Assembly (NCBI GenBank): GCA_007571365.1
Contig: RKRN01000055.1
Coordinates: 28,554-92,553 of the forward strand
Origin: Candidatus Latescibacterota bacterium
Lineage (GTDB): Bacteria > Latescibacterota > UBA2968 > UBA8231
Length of the DNA: 64,000 nucleotides
Direction: 5' to 3'
A program made the translations under genes and the position numbers. Shown one piece after another: positions 14,743-23,811 of this stretch. The notes beneath the pieces were generated by a model, which saw only the letters and a list, made by a program, of their open reading frames with translations, was not told where the DNA came from and ran no database searches. Position 1 is the stretch's first letter; each line of letters begins with the position of its first letter.

Positions 14743-16038
14743 CTAGAAGTTGTGTCCTAGGCTCAGCCAGACATCCATTTGCTCATCGGCTATGCCCGTA
14801 CCCATGCGGATCACCAGATCGGCGTCCCAGACCATGCGCACCCCAGTGCCGCCGCTGATGTGCATACCCGACCACCGGATCTTATCCAAATCGGGCCAGA
14901 CTCGGCCCGCATCGAAAAAAGTTACCCCCTGCCACTCTATGTACTGTCCGTAAAACCAGATGTCGTACAGTTGGTAGCGCAGTTCGACATTGGACAAAAA
15001 GCGCACATCGTCTGTAAACCGCTGGGTGTCGAAACCGCGCAGCGAATCGCTGCCGCCTAGCCCCTTGACCCGGCGGCTGCCGCCTATTTCGCCATAGGCG
15101 TAGAGGGGGACTTCGCCACTGAGGACCTCCAATACGAGGCGGTGCGAGAAATTTATCCGCGGCGACAGCGGGATGTAGTAGTAGTTGGTCAGGGTCACGC
15201 GGCTGAAATCAATTGGCTCGAAGAACAGCGCCAACAGAGAGTTGCGCGCCGACTCGTACGACCACTCCTGAAAGAAGCCGCGCCGCGGTACCACTTCGTC
15301 GTCGCGGGTATCCCACTGGAGAGCAGCACTGATAAACCCCGAAAACCCATCTATCACCCCGTCTGGGGTGCCTCGCTCTAAATAGAACGCCGGCGTCCCC
15401 CGCTGGTCCACATCAACGCGCTCCAGCCCAAAACCGGCCGATATAGATACTGGCCCGTACAACTGGCGAAAAAGGCTTACCAATAGCCGCGGGTTTCTTT
15501 CTAGAATGTAGTAGTAGTAGTTTTCGTCTTTGAAATCAGCGCTCTTGGGATTGGTGAAGTCTCGATTGAATGCGCTATCGTTGCCCAACCCATAGTAGCG
15601 CGTGCGTATATTGCGCTCGCGGAACAACTCCAGTCTCAGGCCGAAGCCCGTCCCCGAGATGCGAGGCACTCTCAGTCGTACGCGATTTTTTAGTTTACCC
15701 TCAGAAGACTGCTGGACGTGCAACGTCAGCTTGTAGAGATAGGGCTGCCGCCGGTAGTCAGCCCAGTGGACGTGCGCCCCCCAATTCCAGCCCGTGTTGG
15801 GGCTGAGGTAAGCAAACGGCAGGCCGGTGACGCCATAGGGAATGCCCCGCAGGGTAAACTGGCGTCGTTTTGCCAGCCAGCGCACGGCCTCCACGGTCTG
15901 CTCAGTTGCCGACTCCAGCAGCGGGGACGAGGGCTGACTGTGGGTGGAATCGACGCGGCCCTCACCCCATGTGCTCCCGGCGAGCAATAGGACGCCGATA
16001 CAACTGCCGTTTGCGAGAAGCCGCTTAACCACGACCAT
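14743..16038 (-). CDS. BamA/TamA-type outer-membrane barrel protein
   Basis: This 431-residue exported protein has a signal peptide (MVVVKRLLANGSCIGVLLLAGSTWG). Most of it is a 16-strand-type Omp85 barrel: alternating aromatic strands, GLGNDSAFN, WDTRDDEVVPRRGFF, the FYIPL/YGEIGGSRRVKGLGGSDSLRG region corresponding to the lid-loop VRGY/F motif, and a C-terminal strand ending LSLGHNF with terminal Phe. No POTRA domain is seen, so it resembles the short surface-antigen (D15-like) proteins rather than full BamA. It is probably an outer-membrane protein that helps insert or secrete something unknown. AGGA lies seven bases before its ATG. surE ends nine bases upstream, so the two are likely co-transcribed. 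Confidence 0.85.
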   Translation of the reverse strand: MVVVKRLLANGSCIGVLLLAGSTWGEGRVDSTHSQPSSPLLESATEQTVEAVRWLAKRRQFTLRGIPYGVTGLPFAYLSPNTGWNWGAHVHWADYRRQPYLYKLTLHVQQSSEGKLKNRVRLRVPRISGTGFGLRLELFRERNIRTRYYGLGNDSAFNRDFTNPKSADFKDENYYYYILERNPRLLVSLFRQLYGPVSISAGFGLERVDVDQRGTPAFYLERGTPDGVIDGFSGFISAALQWDTRDDEVVPRRGFFQEWSYESARNSLLALFFEPIDFSRVTLTNYYYIPLSPRINFSHRLVLEVLSGEVPLYAYGEIGGSRRVKGLGGSDSLRGFDTQRFTDDVRFLSNVELRYQLYDIWFYGQYIEWQGVTFFDAGRVWPDLDKIRWSGMHISGGTGVRMVWDADLVIRMGTGIADEQMDVWLSLGHNF

Positions 16039-16047
16039 CTTGCTTTC

Positions 16048-16938
16048 CTACGCTTTCAGGGAAATGCCGCACTCAAAGCGCTGGCGATCAAGCGAGCTTA
16101 TCGGAGCATCAAGCGCATAGCGAAGCGGCGTAATCGCGACTGCGCCGCGCCCCAAGGCTGCCACATCGCTGTTAGCTCCGTCGCCAATCAACTGCAACCG
16201 ACAGCTATGGTATGCGAAGTGCGGCTCGGCCCCATGCCGAGCGAATAGCGGACCATAGCTCGTCTTCGCCAAACCCGTCAGGCACCTCGGTGATTCGCGC
16301 TTGGTACTAGCGGGCATGTTTACTGCGATCATGTCGGCACCAACTGGCAACCCCCCGCGCAGAATTTCGGCGGCGATGTCCGCAGTGACGGCCGCCGCCG
16401 CCGAGACCAGCGCATTGAGCGCGGGATCGAGCTGCCGATGTCGCCGCCAGAGCGCAAAAGCCGATTCGGGCAACTCCAGCGAAAAGGCTGCGGATGGCAC
16501 CCCAGCGAGAAAGCCCTCTACAGCCGCTCCTATGGTGCCGGAACTCAGCGCGAAAGCGAGACCAGAATTGACGCCCATATTGATGCCAGAAACAACTAGG
16601 GCCGGCTTTTGCGGACAGAGGTTGTGGATGCCGATATGGGCACAGTCGGCCGGCTTGCCGGTCAACGTCTGGATGGGAAAGCCGCCGCATTCCATCTCAG
16701 CTAGTACCAATGGCTCAAAGCGGCTCATACTCTTGCTGGTCCAACTGCATTCCGCCGCCGGCACCACCACGCATAGCCCGGTCAACTTGGATAGCTCCCG
16801 CAGCAAAGGCACTAAAAGAGGCGAATCAGCACCGTCGTCGTTTGTCACCAATACTTGGGATTTTGCAGCGGTCACCGTTGGTTTTCTCTTCGCTAGGGAT
16901 GCGCTCTGAACTGGAGACATATAATAACAATCCGCCAT
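16048..16938 (-). CDS. surE: 5'/3'-nucleotidase SurE
   Basis: SurE dephosphorylates nucleoside 5'- and 3'-monophosphates and is linked to stationary-phase survival. This 296-residue copy has the metal site VTNDDGADS (Asn33, Asp34, Asp35) and the CSWTSKSMS loop carrying the conserved Ser. It also has VSGINMGVNSG and SSGTIGAAVEGFLAG. An N-terminal extension of about 25 residues precedes the usual start, so ATG 16920, or a later codon, may be the true initiation site. The C-terminus (LRYALDAPISSL) matches the TPL..D.T family pattern only loosely. It precedes the BamA-like gene in what looks like an operon. Confidence 0.92.
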   Translation of the reverse strand: MADCYYMSPVQSASLAKRKPTVTAAKSQVLVTNDDGADSPLLVPLLRELSKLTGLCVVVPAAECSWTSKSMSRFEPLVLAEMECGGFPIQTLTGKPADCAHIGIHNLCPQKPALVVSGINMGVNSGLAFALSSGTIGAAVEGFLAGVPSAAFSLELPESAFALWRRHRQLDPALNALVSAAAAVTADIAAEILRGGLPVGADMIAVNMPASTKRESPRCLTGLAKTSYGPLFARHGAEPHFAYHSCRLQLIGDGANSDVAALGRGAVAITPLRYALDAPISSLDRQRFECGISLKA

Positions 16939-16994
16939 TCAGTTCCCAATAATTTCCTTGCTTAGCGGCGACCTGCGGTTCTATTATTTTTTTA

Positions 16995-17258
16995 ATGGAT
17001 GCTACCATTCTCCTGCAGGAACTTGAAACCCTCGCCGCCGGGCTGGACATTGAGGTGCGCTACGACGACTTTGAGGGCCAAGGTGGGCTTTGCCGCTATG
17101 GCGGTAGATCCTACTTGATTGTCAATCGCAAACTCGATACCGAAGCCCGGGTGCATCTGTTGTGCTGTGCTCTTGCGCGGCTGTCTCTCGATGCAGTCTT
17201 TATCCGTCCCCAAGTACGGGAACAGATCGAAAAATGTAGATCGCCGGCCCCCGCCTAA
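16995..17258 (+). CDS. Small conserved-looking protein, unknown function
   Basis: This 87-residue soluble protein has no signal peptide or membrane helix. It reads MDATILLQELETLAAGLDIE, then a DFEGQGGLCRYGG turn, then YLIVNRKLDTEARVHLLCC and a short helix. The alternating strand/helix layout suggests a compact alpha/beta fold. The phrase (Y)LIVN..L....RV.LL..AL is of a type seen in short uncharacterised proteins of FCB genomes, from memory rather than a search. It sits between surE (divergent) and the rpmI-rplT pair, where infC is often found. The function is not known. Confidence 0.6.
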   Translation: MDATILLQELETLAAGLDIEVRYDDFEGQGGLCRYGGRSYLIVNRKLDTEARVHLLCCALARLSLDAVFIRPQVREQIEKCRSPAPA

Positions 17259-17352
17259 TCGCCTACCCTCCCACTGGCCGCGCTCCAGCATTTAGACGGG
17301 GCCGCGAGTTTTCCCGCCAAAATTCACCGCCTGAAGGGCGGACTGCTCTTTC

Positions 17353-17381
17353 TTGACAGCCCCTATGTCATGGTCTATTTT
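17353..17381 (+). promoter_or_regulatory. Predicted promoter of rpmI-rplT
   Basis: A perfect TTGACA (17353-17358) and TATTTT (17376-17381) are separated by 17 bases. The predicted start near 17388 leaves a leader of only about 29 bases, so there is no room for the L20-binding leader found in some Firmicutes. Confidence 0.6.
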
Positions 17382-17416
17382 TCCTCTTTCTGCTTAATTA
17401 AGACAAAGGGATTATC

Positions 17417-17614
17417 ATGCCCAAAATCAAGACGCACAAATCCTCATCCAAGCGCATTAAGCAACGCGGATCGGGCAGCCTAAAACGGCGCAATGCCTAT
17501 GCCACACACCTTTTGGGAGGCCGTTCGACCAAGCGCAAACGGGCTTTCCGCAAAAACAGTTCGGTCTCGTCCGCCGATCTAGCCAATGTTCGCCGTGCCC
17601 TGAACCTCAAGTAA
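17417..17614 (+). CDS. rpmI: 50S ribosomal protein L35
   Basis: This 65-residue, highly basic ribosomal protein has the family pattern MPKIKTHKSSSKRIKQRGSG near the start and GRSTKRKRAFRKN in the middle. AAGGGAT lies eight bases before the ATG. It is followed 23 bases later by rplT, the usual partner. The normally adjacent infC is absent from this locus. Confidence 0.97.
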   Translation: MPKIKTHKSSSKRIKQRGSGSLKRRNAYATHLLGGRSTKRKRAFRKNSSVSSADLANVRRALNLK

Positions 17615-17637
17615 GCGAGTTTAACGGAGAGTAATCC

Positions 17638-17991
17638 ATGCCACGGGTAAATCACGCCGTAGCTACCAAAAAGCGCAAAAAGAAGGTACTCAAACAATCC
17701 AAGGGTTATTGGGGTGCGCGCAGCCGCCTCTTCCGCACCGCCAGGGAAGCCGTTGACCGCGCTCAAGCCTACGCCTACCGCGACCGGCGTCAGCGCAAGC
17801 GGGATTTCCGCCGCCTCTGGATTGTCCGCATCAATGCCGCCGCCCGCCGCAACGGCATGTCTTATAGCCAACTCGTCCACGGGCTGGCCCAAGCCGGCGT
17901 TGCAATCAACCGCAAGGTGTTGGCCGACCTAGCCGTGCGCGATCCGGCCGCCTTTACTGCGGTAGTCGAACAAGCCCGGCCCCACGTCTAA
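17638..17991 (+). CDS. rplT: 50S ribosomal protein L20
   Basis: This 117-residue protein binds 23S rRNA early in large-subunit assembly. The signature is complete: [67 protein letters not shown] and [15 protein letters not shown] lies before the ATG. It is co-transcribed with rpmI and ends at a strong terminator before pheS. Confidence 0.97.
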   Translation: MPRVNHAVATKKRKKKVLKQSKGYWGARSRLFRTAREAVDRAQAYAYRDRRQRKRDFRRLWIVRINAAARRNGMSYSQLVHGLAQAGVAINRKVLADLAVRDPAAFTAVVEQARPHV

Positions 17992-18006
17992 ATTTACACC
18001 CATCTG

Positions 18007-18050
18007 ACAAAAAGGGGCCGGCGATACGCGCTGGGCCCTTTTTGTTTTAT
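18007..18050 (+). terminator. Rho-independent terminator after rplT
   Basis: A hairpin of ACAAAAAGGGGCC (18007-18019) pairs with GGCCCTTTTTGT (18034-18045) with one bulge, followed by TTTTA. It lies between rplT and pheS. Its position only about ten bases before the pheS ATG means it could also act as an attenuator for pheST. Confidence 0.8.
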
Positions 18051-18059
18051 TAGTCTATA

Positions 18060-19070
18060 ATGTTAGAACAAGTGCGACAATTGGCGTCGGTCGCCGTCGC
18101 GGAAATCGAGGCGGCCCAAGACGATAAGGCACTGGAGGCACTGCGAGTTTACCACCTCGGGCGCAAGAGCCGCTTGCGCCAGATCGCCCGGCAGATCGGT
18201 CGCCTGCCCGCGGCCGAAAGGCCTGCGCTTGGGCAGGCCACTGGTCGCGCCCAACAGGCCATTCAGCAGGCGCTAGACGACAAGGCTCTGGCCCTCCGGC
18301 AGGTGGCTGAAGCGGCTTCTGCTCTCGACGTAACACTGCCGGGCCGACGGCCCCTGTTTGGCTGTGCTCACCCCCTGCCTCAGCTTACCGACGAGTTAAT
18401 CAGCATTTTCCAAGGCATGGGTTTTGACGTGGCCGACGGGCCAGAAGCCGAAGACGAGTACCACAATTTCGACGCCCTCAATACGCCGGCTGATCACCCC
18501 GCACGCGACCTGCACGACACCTTCTATTTAGAGGGCGGCGGCCTCATGCGTACTCACACCTCCACGGTGCAGATCCGCGTTATGGAGCAAACGCCGCCGC
18601 CGGTGCGGATCATCTCCTTGGGACGCTGCTACCGCAAGGAGACAGCCGATGCAACCCACTACTTTGCCTTCCATCAGATCGAGGGCCTATATGTCGATCG
18701 CGGGGTTTCTTTCGCCGATTTGAAGGGCACTATTGAGGCTATGGGACGCCAGCTTATGGGCGCGGAGACTCAAGTGCGCTTTCGACCGCACTTTTTTCCC
18801 TTTACTGAGCCAAGCGTGGAATACGATTTTACCTGCATCTGCCAGAGGCAAGGCGCGAACTGCTCTATTTGCAAAGGAACTGGGTGGATCGAAATCGCCG
18901 GCGCCGGCATGGTCGATCCGGCCGTCTTTGCCGCGGTGGGCTACGACCCAGACGAATATACGGGCTTCGCCTTCGGCATGGGGTTGGAGCGGATCGCCAT
19001 GATCCGGCACGGCATTGACGATGTGCGGCGTTTTCTCGAAAACGATTTGCGGTTTATCCGCCAGTTCTAA
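18060..19070 (+). CDS. pheS: Phenylalanyl-tRNA synthetase alpha subunit
   Basis: PheS is the catalytic class II subunit of the alpha2beta2 enzyme that charges tRNA-Phe. This 336-residue copy has the N-terminal coiled coil (about residues 1-85), motif 2 around RTHTSTVQIRVM and GRCYRKETADATHYFAFHQIEG, and motif 3 in GFAFGMGLERIAMIRHGIDD. There is a cysteine-rich turn, CICQRQGANCSICKGTGW, as in many bacterial PheS. No Shine-Dalgarno is visible before the ATG, which follows directly on the rplT terminator. pheT follows after 17 bases. Confidence 0.97.
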   Translation: MLEQVRQLASVAVAEIEAAQDDKALEALRVYHLGRKSRLRQIARQIGRLPAAERPALGQATGRAQQAIQQALDDKALALRQVAEAASALDVTLPGRRPLFGCAHPLPQLTDELISIFQGMGFDVADGPEAEDEYHNFDALNTPADHPARDLHDTFYLEGGGLMRTHTSTVQIRVMEQTPPPVRIISLGRCYRKETADATHYFAFHQIEGLYVDRGVSFADLKGTIEAMGRQLMGAETQVRFRPHFFPFTEPSVEYDFTCICQRQGANCSICKGTGWIEIAGAGMVDPAVFAAVGYDPDEYTGFAFGMGLERIAMIRHGIDDVRRFLENDLRFIRQF

Positions 19071-19087
19071 GGTTTCCGGCAACCGCT

Positions 19088-21466
19088 ATGAAAATCACTT
19101 ATAACTGGCTCAAGGAATACGTGGACTTCGCTTGGGATTGGCCCGAGCTAGTCGAGCGCCTAACTATGGCGGGCTTGGAGTTCGAGGGCGTTGAGGATCT
19201 CGGTGTGCGCTACGAAGGCGTCGTCGTTGGTCGCGTCAACTCCTGTTGCCCACACGAAAATGCCGATCGCTTGACCGTCTGCCAAGTTGATGTGGGGACC
19301 GGGGTCAACACCATCGTCTGCGGGGCGCCTAACGTCGCAACCGGGCAAACCGTCGCTGTCGCCCTGCCCGGCACCACACTGCCCAGCGGCATGCAAATCA
19401 AAAAAGCCAAGATCCGCGGCGTCGCATCCGAGGGCATGCTCTGCGCCGAAGACGAACTCGGGCTGGGCGATAACCACGACGGCATTGTGGTACTCGACGA
19501 GGCGCTCGCGGTCGGCACCCCCTTTGCCGCAGCCACCGGGCTGGGCGACGTGGTCATTGACTTCGAAGTTACCCCCAACCGCCCGGACTGCCTGAGCCTC
19601 TTGGGCATTGCCCGCGAGGTCCACGCACTCACCGGCAATCCCCTCCGTTTTCCCAACGCCCAGGTCCCCGAAAGCGGACCAGCCACCGCACAAGACGTGC
19701 AGATCGACATCGAGGTCCCAGACGATTGTCCGCGCTACGTTGGCCGCATCGTCCGCGGCGTCGAGGTTGGCCCCTCGCCCGAGTGGCTCCAACGCCGGCT
19801 CCAAGCCGTGGGGCAGCGCCCGATCAATAACGTCGTCGATATAACCAACTACGTACTCCTGGAACTGGGGCACCCTCTGCACGCCTTCGATCTGCAGGCA
19901 CTGGACCAGCGGCGAATCGTCGTCCGCCGGGCGTGCGCTGGCGAAACCTTAGCGATGCTCGACGGCACCCGGTGTCAGCTCGACGAAGAGATGCTAGTCA
20001 TCGCCGATGGAACGCGCCCCCAAGCACTAGCCGGGGTCATGGGTGGGGCCCATTCCCAAGTATCGGCCAACACCACGGACCTCCTGCTCGAAAGCGCGTA
20101 TTTCGCCCCATCGTGCGTGCGGCTAGCCCGGTCGCGCCTAGGGCTTTTCACGGAGGCCGCCACGCGCTTTGAACGCGGTGCCGATTGGGACGCCCCGGTG
20201 CAGGCGATTGACCGCGCCGCTCACCTAATCGCCAAACTGACCGGCGGCGCAGTCGCCCCAACTCCTTTAGACGTGTACCCGCGCCCCGGCCAACGCCACC
20301 AGATCCCACTCTGCGTCGAGCGCACCAACCAGCTCTTGGCTACGGAGTTAGATTCCGCTGCCATCGTTCAGATTCTCATACGCCTCGGCTGCCGGGTCGA
20401 ATCGGGTCGGCCTCTCGTGGTAACGGCCCCGAGCTTCCGTCCCGACCTAACCCGTCCCGTCGACCTCATCGAGGAAGTTGGCCGTATCTACGGCTTCGAC
20501 CGCATTGAGGGCCGCCAAGAGGCATCCGGCCCTTGGATCACCCGGCGCGACCCCGAACTCGCCTTTAGGCAGGTCGCACGGCAACGGCTCTTGGGCTTGG
20601 GTTTAGACGAAGTTGTCAGCAATACGATCGTCGAATCCCGCTGGCTCGAATTAGTCAGATCCGCCGGCCAATCCGCCCGCTTGACCAATCCGCCGACCGA
20701 AACCCAAGACGCCTTGCGCCCCACCTTGGTGCCGAGCCTGTTAGACATCGCACGTCGCAACTTCAACCAACGGGCCACAAGAGTGGCCATCTTCGAGCTG
20801 GGCAAGTGCTTTATCGCCGCGGCCGAAAAGGGCGCCAGGCCCGAGGAAAACTGGCACCTCGCCGCTTTATGGTCGGGCCGCGTTTCAGCCTCTCCCTATC
20901 AGGCCGATGCCCGCGAGGCCGACTTTTTCGACCTCAAAGGCTTGCTCGAAGTGCTGGTGGGCAAGGGGGATTTGCGCTTTACGCCCGCCGCCCGCCCCGA
21001 ATGCCGCTCGGGACACGCAGCCTGCATCTCCCTCGGTGGCGAGCCTCTCGGCTGGCTGGGCCAAGCTTCGGCCGACTTATGCGCGGCATTTGATTTAGAG
21101 CACCAAGTACATATTTTTGAAATATCGTTTACCGCGCTAGTACGCCATTGGCACGGTCGGGAGTACTCGTTTGTCCCGCTTCCCAAATTTCCGCCGATCG
21201 AGCGCGACCTGGCCATAGTCGTACGCGCAGATACTGCAACCGCCGAACTTATCGCCACCATGCGAGATAGTGCGCTCCAGCTCGTCGAGTCCATTGAGGT
21301 TTTTGACCTCTATCAAGGGGATCAAATAGAAGCAGGCCACAAGAGCGTGGCATTCGCCATCCGTCTGCGCGACCGCCAACAGACGTTGCAGGACGCTCAG
21401 GCCGACGCGGCGATCTCGGCGATGCTCAAGAGTCTCCAAGCGCGGTTCGGCGCTCGTTTGCGCTAA
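19088..21466 (+). CDS. pheT: Phenylalanyl-tRNA synthetase beta subunit
   Basis: PheT (792 residues) supplies tRNA binding and editing to the PheST enzyme. Domains in order are an EMAP/tRNA-binding OB fold (about 40-150, VGRVNSCCPHENADRLTVCQ), the B3/B4 editing domain (about 210-380, FDLQALDQRRIVVRRA and GVMGGAHSQV), the B5 domain (about 405-475), the synthetase-like core and a C-terminal ferredoxin-like anticodon-binding domain (about 700-792, KFPPIERDLAIVV). The length and the start (MKITYNWLKEYVDF) fit the family. It follows pheS and is followed by the zapB-like gene. Confidence 0.97.
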   Translation: MKITYNWLKEYVDFAWDWPELVERLTMAGLEFEGVEDLGVRYEGVVVGRVNSCCPHENADRLTVCQVDVGTGVNTIVCGAPNVATGQTVAVALPGTTLPSGMQIKKAKIRGVASEGMLCAEDELGLGDNHDGIVVLDEALAVGTPFAAATGLGDVVIDFEVTPNRPDCLSLLGIAREVHALTGNPLRFPNAQVPESGPATAQDVQIDIEVPDDCPRYVGRIVRGVEVGPSPEWLQRRLQAVGQRPINNVVDITNYVLLELGHPLHAFDLQALDQRRIVVRRACAGETLAMLDGTRCQLDEEMLVIADGTRPQALAGVMGGAHSQVSANTTDLLLESAYFAPSCVRLARSRLGLFTEAATRFERGADWDAPVQAIDRAAHLIAKLTGGAVAPTPLDVYPRPGQRHQIPLCVERTNQLLATELDSAAIVQILIRLGCRVESGRPLVVTAPSFRPDLTRPVDLIEEVGRIYGFDRIEGRQEASGPWITRRDPELAFRQVARQRLLGLGLDEVVSNTIVESRWLELVRSAGQSARLTNPPTETQDALRPTLVPSLLDIARRNFNQRATRVAIFELGKCFIAAAEKGARPEENWHLAALWSGRVSASPYQADAREADFFDLKGLLEVLVGKGDLRFTPAARPECRSGHAACISLGGEPLGWLGQASADLCAAFDLEHQVHIFEISFTALVRHWHGREYSFVPLPKFPPIERDLAIVVRADTATAELIATMRDSALQLVESIEVFDLYQGDQIEAGHKSVAFAIRLRDRQQTLQDAQADAAISAMLKSLQARFGARLR

Positions 21467-21490
21467 TTCCAACCCTCAATCAGGAGTACA

Positions 21491-21835
21491 GTGACCCCAA
21501 TGGATGTAAACGAAAATTTTGAACGCCTCGAGCTCTACATCAATCGCCTGACGAGAGTCCTCGAAAAGCTGCGCAAGGAAAACGACGAACTGAAGGGTCA
21601 GATCCAGCACCTTCGAGAAAAAAATGACACCCTGCAGGCAGACGTCGAGAGCCTCGAAGCAAAAATCAGCGTCGTTAGCAGTGAAAACGAACAGATCAAA
21701 AAGGACAAAGAAGTGGTAAGGGGACGCATCGAACAGCTCCTCAGCCGCTTGGATAGTACCTTCAGCAGCGAAAACGAACAGTTCAAGCAGATCGAAGCAG
21801 CCGACACAGAGGTCGAAGTAGACAAAGGCATCTGA
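21491..21835 (+). CDS. Coiled-coil protein, ZapB-like
   Basis: This protein of up to 114 residues is almost entirely a heptad-repeat coiled coil (FERLELYINRLTRVLEKLRK, LREKNDTLQADVESLEAKIS) with a short acidic tail. The GTG at 21491 has AGGAG four bases upstream; an ATG at 21500 (MDVNENF) is an alternative with poor spacing. The gene lies directly before zapA, and short coiled-coil genes in this pheT-zapA position are usually annotated as cell-division ZapB-like. The division role is inferred from position and shape, since coiled coils carry little sequence identity. Confidence 0.7.
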   Translation: MTPMDVNENFERLELYINRLTRVLEKLRKENDELKGQIQHLREKNDTLQADVESLEAKISVVSSENEQIKKDKEVVRGRIEQLLSRLDSTFSSENEQFKQIEAADTEVEVDKGI

Positions 21836-21849
21836 GAAAGGGATCTAGT

Positions 21850-22164
21850 ATGCCGTCCCAAGTAGTAGTCAAAATATTCGACAAGCACTATACCCTAGAA
21901 GTTGACGAAGATCACTCTGCCGAACGCGTACAAAAGATCGCCGAGATGGTGGACGAGCGCATGTACGAAATAAAGCGCGAGCTCAAGGGCGGCTCCCCAC
22001 TCCAAGTGGCCATCTTGGCCAGTCTGAGCTTAGTAGAGGAACTCCTCTCCCTGCGGGAGGCCTACGATTCCACTGAAGCTGATATAGCCCAGCGAACTTC
22101 TCAGCTTACTACCTCACTTGGGTACCTTTTCGCCGAAGTAGAAGTCCCCCGTTCCGATAGCTGA
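21850..22164 (+). CDS. zapA: Cell division protein ZapA
   Basis: ZapA cross-links FtsZ filaments at the division site. This 104-residue protein has the family's N-terminal strand-turn-strand (VVVKIFDKHYTLEVDEDHSA), the helix with VQKIAEMVDERMYEIK, the QVAILASLSLVEELL segment and a C-terminal coiled coil. A GAAAGGGA sequence precedes the ATG. It is preceded by a ZapB-like coiled-coil gene and followed by RNase Y, an order found in many bacteria. Confidence 0.9.
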   Translation: MPSQVVVKIFDKHYTLEVDEDHSAERVQKIAEMVDERMYEIKRELKGGSPLQVAILASLSLVEELLSLREAYDSTEADIAQRTSQLTTSLGYLFAEVEVPRSDS

Positions 22165-22179
22165 AGTATTCCGAGCCGC

Positions 22180-23811
22180 GTGCTCTGGCCCGATGCCGAA
22201 GGCGTCGAGACCGATAAGGATAAGAAAGAGATACCCTTGTTTAATGGGTTTGACTACATAGTCCTAATCTGTTCTGCCGTCGCCTTTTTCGCCGGCGGCT
22301 GTCTCCTCGGCTGGCTAGGGAGTGAGTGGCTGCGCAACAGCAAACTGCAAAGCACACAAGCCACCGCCGATCAGATCGTCGCCCGCGCCCGCCAAGAAGC
22401 CGAGGCTTTAAAAAAAAATGCCTTGCTCAAAGCAAGGGACGAATGGCACCGCGAGCGGGCTCCGCTGGAAAAGGAGCAAGAGACCCAGCGGCGCTCGTTG
22501 CGCGATCTGGCGGCCAAGCTGTTAGAGCGCGAACAGCAACTAGAGCGCAAAATAGACCTGCTCACGAGCAAGGAGCGCGAACAACTCAAACACGAGCAGG
22601 ATCTCGACCTCCGCGAGGCGGCCATAGCTGCCGCCGAGGCCCAAGCCCAAGACCTCGTCCGCGAGCAGAGTCAGCGGCTGGAAGAATTGGCTGGCATCAG
22701 CCAACAGGAAGCTCGGCGCATACTCTTTGATCAGCTAGAGGGGGGCACCCGCCGAGTTGCCGCCCGCAAGGTCCGCGAGATCAAGGACACCGCGGTTGCC
22801 ACGGCCAACCTAGAGGCCAAAGAAATCATCACCCGCGCCATCCAGCGCTTCGCCGGGGAACTGACCGTCGAGAGTACGCTTTCGGTCGTGCCCATCCCCT
22901 TTGACGACATGAAGGGGCGCATCATCGGTCGCGACGGACGCAATATCCGCTCTTTTGAAATGATCACCGGCGTCGAAGTCATCGTCGATGATACTCCTAG
23001 CATGGTCATGCTCTCGGGCTTTGATCCACTGCGCCGCGAAGTGGCCAGATACACTCTCGAAGCACTCATCCGCGACGGACGCATCCACCCCGGGCGCATC
23101 GAGGAAGTATATGACAAAGCCCGTAGCACCGTTGAGGAGATGATCCGCGAGTCCGGTTCCAAAGCCGCTTTTGACCTCGGCATTCACGATTTATCCGAGT
23201 CGCTATTGGAAACGCTGGGCAAGCTCCGCTTCCGCACCAGCTACGGACAAAACTTATTGGTCCACAGCAAAGAAGTTGGGTTTTTGGCCGGCATGATGGC
23301 CGAAATGCTCAACCTTGATATAGGGCTAGCGCGCCGCGCTGGTCTCTTGCACGACATCGACAAGGCACAGGACTTTGAGTTGGGCAACGACCCAGCGCAA
23401 ACCGGTGCCGTACTGGCCCGCAAGGGCGGCGAAAGCCCGGAAGTTGTGCAGATTATCGAAACCCATAGCAAGCACACCCCCTCGCGCTCAGCCATCGCCG
23501 TCCTAGTCGGAGCCGCCAATGAAATCTCCACCCACCGTCCGGGTGCTCGCAAAGAAAAGGTCGAGGAGTACATCCGCCGCTTGCACCACATCGAAGAACT
23601 CGCGGCCGACTACGTGGGCGTGAAGCAGGCTTTTGCCCTGCAAAACGGCAAGGAGGTTCGAGTCTTGGTCGACAGCGAGGTGGTGGACGACACGTATGCC
23701 GAACAACTCGCCGACGACATCACCGCCAAGCTCGAGCAACAACTCGAATACCCCGGGCAGTTGCGCGTCTGCATCATCCGCGAGATGCGCACCGAGTCTC
23801 ACGCGCGGTGA
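22180..23811 (+). CDS. rny: Ribonuclease Y
   Basis: RNase Y is a membrane-anchored endoribonuclease that starts mRNA decay. The protein is 543 residues from the GTG at 22180. It has a membrane helix at about 27-47 (YIVLICSAVAFFAGGCLLGW), a long coiled coil (about 55-190), a KH domain (GRIIGRDGRNIRSFEMITGV, near 245-265) and an HD domain with ARRAGLLHDIDKA as the metal site. The N-terminal 19 residues are charged and unusual, and no Shine-Dalgarno precedes the GTG, so the TTG at 22237 just before the helix may be the true start. The stop overlaps the GTG of the ymdB-like gene, a conserved rny-ymdB pairing. Confidence 0.95.
   Translation: MLWPDAEGVETDKDKKEIPLFNGFDYIVLICSAVAFFAGGCLLGWLGSEWLRNSKLQSTQATADQIVARARQEAEALKKNALLKARDEWHRERAPLEKEQETQRRSLRDLAAKLLEREQQLERKIDLLTSKEREQLKHEQDLDLREAAIAAAEAQAQDLVREQSQRLEELAGISQQEARRILFDQLEGGTRRVAARKVREIKDTAVATANLEAKEIITRAIQRFAGELTVESTLSVVPIPFDDMKGRIIGRDGRNIRSFEMITGVEVIVDDTPSMVMLSGFDPLRREVARYTLEALIRDGRIHPGRIEEVYDKARSTVEEMIRESGSKAAFDLGIHDLSESLLETLGKLRFRTSYGQNLLVHSKEVGFLAGMMAEMLNLDIGLARRAGLLHDIDKAQDFELGNDPAQTGAVLARKGGESPEVVQIIETHSKHTPSRSAIAVLVGAANEISTHRPGARKEKVEEYIRRLHHIEELAADYVGVKQAFALQNGKEVRVLVDSEVVDDTYAEQLADDITAKLEQQLEYPGQLRVCIIREMRTESHAR

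Noticed and set aside
19160..19882. Open frame of 240 codons on the minus strand
   Set aside because: It is antisense to pheT; the pattern follows pheT codon positions.
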